A stretch of DNA of 64,000 bases from Ophioderma brevispina (Eukaryota; Echinodermata; Ophiuroidea; Amphilepidida; Ophiodermatidae), in the NCBI GenBank assembly GCA_023653785.1, contig JAMKCH010012780.1:36720-100719 (forward strand), written 5' to 3'. How positions within the stretch are numbered: the stretch's first letter is position 1; every line of letters begins with the position of its first letter. The position numbers and the translations under genes are program-made. Below are positions 56,431 to 64,000 of this stretch, in pieces. The notes below the pieces were generated by a model. The model did not search any database. It worked only from the letters and a program-made list of their open reading frames with translations, and was not told where the DNA came from.

Positions 56431-56803
56431 AAAGGCTGACTCGGAGATTTTCTGACGAGGGCGCACTCAATTTTCACACAAATCGTGTTTTTTGCATACA
56501 CAATTACACATAATGCTTGTCCATATACTAATCATTGTGTGAAATAGCTAAGCTCAAATTGAAGTCCTTCATAATAGAAAATCACAACTTTGTTAAAAAA
56601 TTCCGGATCCAGAATTTTTGTTATACACGGTATCTTACCGCAATGATATACTGTGCATAAGTGTTTACTGCATGAAAATGGAAAATCCAATTTATCTCTA
56701 ACTTTGGAATTACATATTTTAGGTGACTATCTTTAGAGCAATATAGATGACTATTTTAATTACAAAAATAAATATATATTTCAAGATCTCTGAGTCGGCC
56801 TTT
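56431..56803 (-). mobile_element. MITE family C, reverse copy
   Basis: Ends AAAGGCTGACTCGGAGATTT and CAAGATCTCTGAGTCGGCCTTT. The interior holds GCTTGTCCATATACTAATCA and TTCCGGATCCAGAA. Confidence 0.85.
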
Positions 56804-56861
56804 AAGATGAGAGGGAGAGGAAGGAAAGAATGGTGGCAGGTAATGATAAACAGATTGCCGA

Positions 56862-56940
56862 CCCTAATGTTGTAATGTGGAAATATGGTATTCATTAAGC
56901 AGTTAACCATTTGTCAGAAACTATTTGTAGGGTAGGTGAG
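56862..56940 (+). pseudogene. Decayed partial duplicate of the MTHFR exon
   Basis: GGAAATATGGTATTCATTAA, GCAGTTAACCATTTGTCAGA and AACTATTTGTAGGGTAGGTG repeat, with substitutions and an insertion, the last about 60 bp of the exon at 56258-56412 plus its donor (GGAAATATGGTATCCATCAA, GCAGTTACCATGTGTCAGA, AGCTATTTGAAAGGTAGGC). The change CAA to TAA creates a stop, and the inserted A breaks the frame. It lies about 0.5 kb downstream, just past the family C MITE. Confidence 0.85.
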
Positions 56941-57089
56941 ATCAATAATGTCATCCAGAGGGTGTTCTGAACTGATCCCATAATGCATTGCAATGTGTCT
57001 TTATTGTATAAAATACATATCAGTACTTAGGGATAAAGTGTTCAAGAAGTTAAAGAACTACAAGACATCATGATCATGCTAAAAATTAC

Positions 57090-57303
57090 TTAACCCCCTG
57101 AGAACTACCGGCCGATTGGTTAAAAAGAAGGTGGTACCATTTATTGAACCAATCAGGTACATTGTTAGAATGATGGTATCACTCAGAAAGAGTGGAGTGA
57201 AATATTTTGGAAAAGCTGCTGTAATTGGTAACCCAAATGAACAAATTGAGTAACCAACCAATCACAATCATTGTAAGAAACACAGTAGACTCCAGGGGGT
57301 TAA
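57090..57303. mobile_element. piggyBac-like MITE with TTAA target duplication
   Basis: TTAA (57090-57093), a 206-bp body starting CCCCCTGAGAACTAC and ending GTAGACTCCAGGGGG, then TTAA (57300-57303). TTAA duplication with CCC...GGG ends is the hallmark of piggyBac elements. The other family I copy shows the corresponding site unoccupied (ATTACCTAAGTA near 53055). No transposase, so non-autonomous. Confidence 0.85.
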
Positions 57304-57350
57304 GTACTAATGCTTTGTGGGCTAAAATGAGTGTAAAAGTCATGGGCTGG

Positions 57351-57911
57351 CATTCTGAAAGGAATTTAACTTTACACCTGGGTTTAAACCAGGGGTAGTC
57401 CTATATGCATGAGTGGACTTTTCCTTTCAAAATACTGTGGAAGTTAAATGTAACGGGTGAGAAAATTCCTCATGGATGGGCCGCAACGTTCCCCATCCAT
57501 GAGGAATTTTCTCACCTGTTACAGCACATTTTTATCCCCCTGGCTTGAAAAGCAGCTCTGGGGATTTTGCGATAGTGCGCATGTGTGTATGTGCGTGTTC
57601 CAGTTTGGTTAGGTTTTTGTTTTTCACGCTTCCTTCGAAAAGTTTAAGTCCGATTTACACCAGACTTAGGGTTAAGGTGCAGTAGGGTTTCCTTCATGTG
57701 TGGATGATGTCAAAGGTCACGGACCAAGGTCAAAGGTCACGGACCAAGGTCAAAGGTCATCTGAGGTCATGTTCCAGACTGCCATCTTGCCAGGGGGATG
57801 ACGCAAGTTTACTTGCAGTATTTTTAGAGTGTAGTGGAAGGAAGAGTTCCATTCATGTAGGACTAACCCTGGTTTAAACCCAGGTCTAAAGTTAGACTCC
57901 ATTTCAGAATA
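57351..57911. mobile_element. Composite TIR element (ATTCTGAAA, CCTGGGTTTAAACCAGG)
   Basis: The left arm ATTCTGAAAGG...ACACCTGGGTTTAAACCAGG...TAGTCCTATATGCATGA and right arm TTCATGTAGGACTAACC...CCTGGTTTAAACCCAGG...ATTTCAGAAT are inverses over about 60 bp. Inside are a hairpin (57459-57521: GTGAGAAAATTCCTCATGG and its exact inverse) and a further element bounded by ATCCCCCTGGC (57534) and GCCAGGGGGAT (57789). The inner element holds three AGGTCAAAGGTCA-type repeats (57710-57762). Confidence 0.8.
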
Positions 57912-58074
57912 CTAGCTAAAGTGTGGGATCACATGACCTTATTGAGGTGAAATTTCCAAAAACTGGTGCATTGTGGGATTGACCCAGTGCACTCTCTGAG
58001 TGTCATCTAACCAATGAAAAACAATAATGCTACAAATACAATTGAAATGGAGTAAATAATAGGTGAGGCTTTGA

Positions 58075-58395
58075 AGGTTGAGGTATATTTAAGAAATAAA
58101 GGGTGATGCAGTATCGTTTATGGGCTAATAATGTGTCCAAGGTTGGAAAAACTCAATAATGGGCAAGGCGCAGCCGAGCCCATTATTTTTAAGTTTTTCT
58201 GGCCGAGGATACATTATGAGTCCATAGATGATACTGCAAACCCTTTATTTCTATTCTATTACCTAAAACATCTTGATTTAATGAGAAAATGTATTTGCGA
58301 TCCATTATTGCAGAATAATGGGCAGTAAACTGACCAATCAGAATGCTCCATTTTCAATAATGGGCAGCAGAGGTAATAGAATAATGTTTAGATGG
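58075..58395 (+). mobile_element. MITE family D, copy 2
   Basis: Carries GGGTGATGCAGTATCGTTTA, AATAATGGGCAAGGCGCAGC / CGAGCCCATTATT, TTTTTCTGGCCGAGGAT, TTGCAGAATAATGGGCAG, ACTGACCAATCAGAATG and CAGAGGTAATAGAAT. It is opposite in orientation to 9228-9540. Confidence 0.8.
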
Positions 58396-58399
58396 TTAG

Positions 58400-59250
58400 A
58401 AGTGGATTGAGATTGTATACATCATAATCCTTCAAAACATTCCTTACCAGAACTACTGTTGCTTCATGTTCTACTACATGAAAGAAAATTTGCCTATTAC
58501 TGTACTGACCCTAGTGTAGTCCCACCTGTTTTAAACTGAAATTAGCTTGAATTTAGGGGGTGGGATTATAATGGAATCCCCCCCCCCATGGCATGAAACA
58601 CACAAGCATCAACATTTCAGCCTTTCAGGGCTAAACTTATTCCAGATATTTTCAAGTGTCAAATGAGTTGTGTGATCAACAAAGACCTGTAAATGAACTG
58701 AAGCATGAACCTTTTTAATTTTGTAAAAAATCACAAGGAATACTTAACCAAACAAGTACTGATTGTGACAAAAATTGCATATCTATGGTGGGATTATAGA
58801 TATAATTTTTTACTATTCGGTTCGAAAAGATTGGGTGGGATTATAACTGAGCCTAGTGAACTAACTTGGGTCGTATGGTATTAAAAAACTGAATTTTCTA
58901 TATAATTACCGTGGTGATGTGCATGGCATATACCATTTACCACTGAAAACCGGAGGTAGCAACATTGGAGATTCTGAAACGCTTGGGCTGTGGTGCGGTG
59001 ACTTACGGCGACCATTGCCCAATTGAAACCAACATCCCCTCACCACAGAATAAGAAGATGTCCTCCCATTTTCTGGGCTTCGAGACCGAAGAGTTAGTGT
59101 GCACAGTATTTTCATATCGTTCAAATTCTTAGCTAAATGTGTTTTTCACACGTGTTTGTGCATGTACGTGTTTGTAGTCTAGAAATGGGAAATAAACAAG
59201 CCAACTTTTGGATGAAGCCCCCAATTTTTAAAGCAAATTATTTGGGAATT
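58400..59250. other. Sequence without recognised feature
   Basis: No exon, RNA gene or defined element seen. A run of nine C sits at 58580-58588. Confidence 0.35.
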
Positions 59251-59252
59251 GT

Positions 59253-59480
59253 TAAAGGCCGACTCCAGATTTCCAGAGGATGCCGCATCTATAAATACCA
59301 ACAAATCCTACACGCATCTTGCTGATTGGTGAGGTGATTTCCGTCCACCTCGACCGTTAGCCGGGGACAAAACACGATTTAAAACTTTGGTTTAACTAAT
59401 ACCAATATAATTGCTTGTCCACATTACTAATCACTGTGAAATAGTTCAAGACACTAATCACTGTGTGAAATAGTTAAAGA
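59253..59480. mobile_element. MITE family C, diverged fragment
   Basis: Starts TTAAAGGCCGACTCCAGATT. TGCTTGTCCACATTACTAAT and ATCACTGTGTGAAATAGTTA correspond to family C landmarks. The ATCACTGTG...AATAGTT segment is tandemly duplicated. A poly-A run of about 20 follows at 59677-59697. Confidence 0.5.
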
Positions 59481-60140
59481 CAATATCAGCGATAACCAAA
59501 AGAGTCCAGATATTTGAAACTCGCAGATGTAGCTTAAAAGTGAAGGGTTAAGGGTATGTTTAGAATTATCATAAGGTATTTCTTCCAACTGAAAAAATTG
59601 GAGAAAAGGGAGAAGGAAAAGAACCACAGCAGTTTTCAAAGCTATAAATCTCAATTCAGTTATGTTTTTAATTTAAAAAAAAAAAAAAAAAAAAAAGTAA
59701 TGATTAAAATATCATTTCTTTTCTTTATTGGTACATTTGGGGTTTTATAAACTTGTAGGGTAGTTAGGTGGATAACCTATACTTTTATAGAAATGCAAAA
59801 CCTGATGATATTTGATGGTTTTTTTGTCAAATTTTCGGATTTCCCAAATTATCACTCATATGCCTTTAAGCAAATTGAATGTCCTTCAAATAGGAAATAA
59901 AAATTTGTAATAAAATCCGGATTTTTCGTTAACACAGTATCCAATGGTACTGTTATACTACACATGTTTCACTACATCAAATGAACAGATTACTTTGTCT
60001 TTGCGTGATGTAGGAAATATTTTGGTGCTTTTGGTACCTAAATCATAAATTTAAGAATTTACCAAATCCTCACTTTCATTCTAAGAGATGGGGTACAATC
60101 AATAAGGACCCGCTGCTGTCTTATACACCCAACACTGCGG

Positions 60141-60600
60141 GGCGAGAGGTGGCCGAGCGTTGTAAGGCGCTGAACGCGGCAGGGTATATAGTTCGGACGA
60201 CGCGCCCTGCTATGGTTCGAGCCCGCCGAGATTAGGTTTTGGTCAGACCAAATAGTTACTAAAAGGTCAGAAATTGCATAAACCGCGCCAGTTAGTAGTG
60301 TGAATATGGACTTTATCCTCGCTCCCAACCATTGCAGAAATGTGCGGTTTGGCACAATGGGGTCCGACGCCTCTGGTTCGGAGAGGGGAGTCATTGTTAA
60401 GTGTTGGTCCCGTGTGTCAGTGGAATCAATCCTGAGCAACTAAAAAGTTGCAGACTCATCGAAAAGAGTAGGGATCATCCCGGGGTCTGTTCCGGCACTC
60501 ATCGCTCGAGGTACAGAGTCCTCTATGTGTGCGGGAATCCGCTTACTGGAGGTAAATTGATCCAGATCCAAATTCCAATCATTTAATTCATCAAACAGTA
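60141..60600 (+). mobile_element. SINE with a class II tRNA-like (Leu/Ser-type) head
   Basis: The head 60141-60230 has box A GGTGGCCGAGCG, a long variable-arm-like middle and box B GGTTCGAGCCC, resembling tRNA-Leu or tRNA-Ser. The downstream body contains GTGTTGGTCCCGTGTGTCAG and GCAACTAAAAAGTTGCAG (a hairpin), followed by GGATCATCCCGGGGTCTGTT. Acceptor-stem pairing is poor, so a SINE is favoured over a tRNA gene. Confidence 0.6.
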
Positions 60601-61625
60601 TTGGTGCTGGTTCACATCAAAGAATGGATTTAAAAGCCTTATGTATGGCAGCTAAGGCCTTGAATTGATTTCTAAATCCTGGATGAAGCTTGCAACCTCT
60701 CAGAATGAATGAATTGTCAAAATATGCAAAAGGTTACCATACTAAAAAACATACACTATAGTAGATTCAAAACCCATCGTGTCACCAGAGAAACGTTTTG
60801 ACAGCGTTGATTAGTTGGGAGGGGAGCAAAAAACGAAATATGTTGGTCTATGATTCACCTGTTTCATAACACCTAAATAATCTGCCTTTTAATGTTGAAC
60901 TCATTTTCTCAGAGAGTGCCAAAGACTTTTCAGTCCTTTGTATCCAAAACACCGGGCGCTCAAAATTCGTAACATTCAACTCGTCCTGTTAATTTGAATA
61001 CCACTGAAGCATATGGATTAGTTACCATGTTTTGAGAGTTGATTTTTGAATGCTTTCTAAAGTAAACAGAAAATTAATTTTCTCTGCTATCGTACCACAT
61101 GTTTCAATAGATTAGCATGAATTTTAATTTCCACCCACTGCACACAACCGTTCATTCAATGCCCATACCTTCGGAAAAGTACTAGAGGTGACACATGGGT
61201 TGAAATCTACTAATTTAGAGTTTGAACCTCATGTGTGATATTGACATTTGTCACAGTAACCGTCCAACTCCTAAAATCTGTCTGTGTTAATTTCATGGAT
61301 ACTCTGCAGCATTGGTGCTTATTAGGACACAATTTCTTTCTGTGTTTACATGTTTTATGTGTGTTGGTGTTTTTTTTATTTCTTACCTGACAACACTTGT
61401 GGATATACGATTTTATCCCACCCTGTGGGTAATTAGCATATTCAAATGCATGTCAATCATCTTGAGGGGGTAGTGTAAGTCAATTTTTACCCCACAACCC
61501 CACAAAGTTATACTCGATTATTCTTACCCAATAATGTCATGTTATAACGTTTGTGCATTGTGCAGTGTGGGGTATACTCACATGTAATCTTTTACATTGC
61601 CAACTCCCCCATAGGCATTCATATT
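60600..61625. other. Sequence without recognised gene
   Basis: A single ACTATAGTAGATTCAAAA (60757) echoes the termini of the 20.5-22.2 kb element. Nothing else recognised. Confidence 0.35.
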
Positions 61626-61629
61626 TTCA

Positions 61630-62293
61630 AAAGGTGCAACGAGAGATGTCACATATCAGGGGTCCCTAAAAAAATCAAAAGAAAAGACTGATTTTTTGCC
61701 CTGATGACACCTTTCCATAAAAAAATACCCAATCTGAAGGATTAAAGCTGTGTTCTCTGGTACAAAAATTGTCAAATTTTCCTAATGTTGTATAGTAGCA
61801 AATACAAAATTCAGCCTATGTTTTTATATTGAAATATAAGCAAATCAGAAACCACCCTTTTTCTCTCTTTTAAAGGGCCCAGGAAATGATATGATAAAAC
61901 CTATCAAATCTTTTAAGGGGACAATTCCATTCCAATAAACATGGCCAGAAAAATATAACTACCCGTGACATCATTTTATTGATCATTATTGATTTTCAGT
62001 CAGTGTCCATGAATAGATTCACAACACCAGTCACCTGGAATTTTCTATACTCTCCTCACAAATCAATAGCCCCCCAATTGATGTCATCACCAACTCCAAA
62101 TATATTGAATGCTTCCTGTTCCCTCCTTGTAGACTTGACACAAACCACTCAATTCTATTTGCATTCCGTCCTGGACCTTTAAAGACTTTCTGTATCCAAT
62201 ACAACATTAGAAGTCTATTGACTGTCTATCTATAGAAATTACTATTATGACACAATATTTGGTTGCCCCTCAAAATCTCTCGTTGCACCTTAA
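61630..62293. mobile_element. MITE family B, copy 2, carrying a nested family J MITE
   Basis: Ends AAGGTGCAACGAGAGAT and ATCTCTCGTTGCACCTT. Internal ATATTGAAATATAAGCAAAT and TTCAGCCTATGTTTTTATAT match 5080-5439. A 313-bp family J element interrupts it at 61872-62184. Confidence 0.85.
61872..62184. mobile_element. MITE family J, copy 2 (nested)
   Basis: Begins TTTAAAGGGCCCAGGAAATG and ends GTCCTGGACCTTTAAA. The interior is the reverse of 53411-53716 (for example ACCAGTCACCTGGAATTTTC, GATGTCATCACCAACTC). Confidence 0.85.
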
Positions 62294-62693
62294 AAGACCA
62301 GAGCAAAGTTCATAACTATTCTACAAGAAACTCAAATCATTGCCTAAAAAAAACACATTTGCTCTTCAGTCAAATTAGACATTCAGGCCCGACCCATTGG
62401 AATTCAATAAATAAGAACATAACTTTTTGAAATCTGTTAAACATTTCAGTTGCAGGTAAGGATAATTGTGAAGGAATTATGTTTAACTATTTTGCTTCCT
62501 TGTTGTTTATTACCTTGTTTGGAATAATTATTACTAGTTGCTATATATTTATGTATTTATTTTTATTTATTACAGGAGGTAGTAGTATGTCGCAGTTAGC
62601 GTGTGTAGTGTTTGTGTGTGTGTCTGGTGTGTGGGGCGTGTGTGTGTAATAATGCATGTAACTGGTGTATGTTGATTTTTGGCCTATTAATAG

Positions 62694-63040
62694 GTACCAT
62701 GGCCCGATCGCTAATACCTCGTCCCCAGAAGCCCAGATTTTACCGAATGGGTCAACATTTGGTATCGAAGAAAGCTACTAGTGTTCCTAATTTAACCCTG
62801 TGAATCTTAGGGGCCAAGGAATGTTTGGTTTGGGAAGTGTGATGAGCGAAAATTACCCCCAATTTGGTCGACCAATATTAATTTTTAACACCATACTCTG
62901 GGTGCTTACGAAATCACGTTTTCTGTCGCACTGAACAGTCATTGAAGTATCGGCGCGCAACTTTACAGGTGGGTTTTTTGGGTGAAGGCCATCTATCAAG
63001 ATGAAACTTCATATCCTTAAATCGCGGGCCATCCCCCTTA
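62694..63040 (+). mobile_element. MITE family A, copy 3
   Basis: From GGTACCATGGCCCGATCGCT to AAATCGCGGGCCATCCCCCT. Shares TTTGGTCGACCAATATTAAT and CTTACGAAATCACGTTTT with 961-1225. Just upstream is a GTGTGTGTGTCTGG microsatellite (62606-62648). Confidence 0.8.
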
Positions 63041-63539
63041 ATGTATAATTAATCGAGCCTTTGTCCATGGAAGAATTTGGGCCGCTTTTGGGGGCCGCTG
63101 TTTAAAAACGCCTTACTAGTTTTTTATGGCTTTCTTGATTGCTCTGAAAATTACGAGTTTTGCAAGCTGTGATCTTTTGATGAAACTCATGGAAATGATT
63201 TTGAAATTTTTGTATGTATGTCATTTTGTAAGGTGTTTTGTTGCGGGAATTTGATTTTCAGTGATAATTTTCGCATGTGTGTCCGATCCTTCGTCATTAT
63301 GAAGATTCTAGAGGGCAGTTGTTTTGTTTATCGATATCAATACCTGGGTTTATGTGGGAGCGTGGTTGGTTTGCAGGCTATTGTGTCCTTGCGCCCGAGT
63401 GATGCTGTTGTGTTATGAATGTGCTGTCTATGAATTCTCTGTAAAAGATCTACCTACAACCCCGGCCTTGGCTCTGATTCTCTGCCTGCACCATGCAACT
63501 TACTCCCTGTGTTTCTAATAAAAGTCGCCTCTGTGGACC

Positions 63540-64000
63540 AAAAAATGCTTGTTGTCCCCGCCAACGAGTTCGTAACGGGGACTATAAAATGAGCGCTGTC
63601 CTGTCCGTGGGTCCTTCGTCCGTACCCTTTCTTTCTTCCTTTCGTTCGTTCGTCTGTGATAAAAATGTTAACTCACGTTGTAAACGATTTATCTGGAGTT
63701 CCGTAAGGGCAACGATGATTAACTTGTTGGTGGAAAGAAGCGGTTGATGAGTTCTCGACTGATTAGATTTTGGCGTAAAATATCTATTAAGTTTATCTAT
63801 TTGCATAATTTATGAACTTTTCCTGCAAGGCCTGTGTACAAGTCTTTTTTCTAGAGTTTTCCGCAAGGCAATATCTGATTTAGCCTTGGTGGAAGGAAGC
63901 GGGTTGAAGAGTTTTCAACCTATTAGTTTTGGATGTATTTTGTGCAAATGATTATGCAATGAGCTAATTAATATGCAAAATCAGCGTAATGCTATATTTA
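63540..64000 (+). repeat. TCCGT-headed repeat, copy 2 (runs off the window)
   Basis: GTTGTCCCCGCCAACGAGTT, GTCCGTGGGTCCTTCGTCCG and GTGATAAAAATGTTAACTCA parallel 48050-48190. The later half contains two units with GTGGAAAGAAGCGGTTGATG / GTGGAAGGAAGCGGGTTGAA about 160 bp apart. Confidence 0.65.

Larger units (their letters stand above)
56963..57995 (+). mobile_element. MITE family I, copy split by two insertions
   Basis: Pieces 56963-57089, 57304-57350 and 57912-57995 are colinear with the intact copy 52919-53212. The interruptions are a TTAA-flanked element (57094-57299) and a second TIR element (57351-57911). Confidence 0.8.

Overview
This window is nuclear DNA from an animal, most likely a marine invertebrate. 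Coding sequence appears only as short exons with GT/AG boundaries and large introns. One of the two genes aligns very closely to human MTHFR. The rest is crowded with inverted-repeat (MITE-like) elements, tRNA-derived SINEs, non-LTR retrotransposon tails and arrays of a GGTCA-type repeat. The overall style fits an invertebrate deuterostome (echinoderm, hemichordate or lancelet), but nothing here fixes the phylum. Only two protein-coding genes can be supported, both on the + strand and both incomplete. Nearly all long open reading frames are chance or low-complexity frames.

Gene 1 (from before 769 to at least 20424) is a glycoside hydrolase family 31 enzyme of the sulfoquinovosidase (YihQ) type, spread over at least six exons: 769-951, 4917-5063, 6059-6209, 12162-12489, 15437-16036 and 20287-20424. 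A possible microexon lies at 2001-2044. The N-terminal part lies upstream of the window or was not found. Both catalytic aspartates and the five residues that bind the sulfonate sugar in E. coli YihQ (Gln, Gln, Arg, Trp, Tyr) are present. The likely role is release of sulfoquinovose from plant or algal sulfolipid glycosides. Three exons carry single-base frame slips, mostly at short homopolymers. This suggests an unpolished long-read assembly, or else an early pseudogene.

Gene 2 (exons 54608-54801 and 56258-56412, continuing to the right) is methylenetetrahydrofolate reductase, equivalent to human exon 4 and the start of human exon 5. Both exons are intact. A decayed copy of the second exon's 3' end lies about 0.5 kb downstream. 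The upstream MTHFR exons were not found.

Between and inside the genes lies transposon debris. At least a dozen short TIR families recur in several copies. Several are nested: a MITE within a MITE at 61.6-62.3 kb, a MITE inside another element's TIR at 29.8-31.3 kb, and a TTAA-flanked piggyBac-like element at 57.09-57.30 kb whose empty site is visible at 53.07 kb. Transposons sit within 2-20 bp of five splice donors; one long-TIR element begins 3 bp inside its intron. Larger repeat blocks are a 107-bp tandem array enclosed in a TIR element (20.5-22.2 kb), a TGGATTATCAA palindromic array (33.2-33.6 kb) and strongly strand-skewed G/C blocks (33.7-34.3 and 48.6-49.4 kb). No rRNA, CRISPR array or convincing free-standing tRNA gene was seen.
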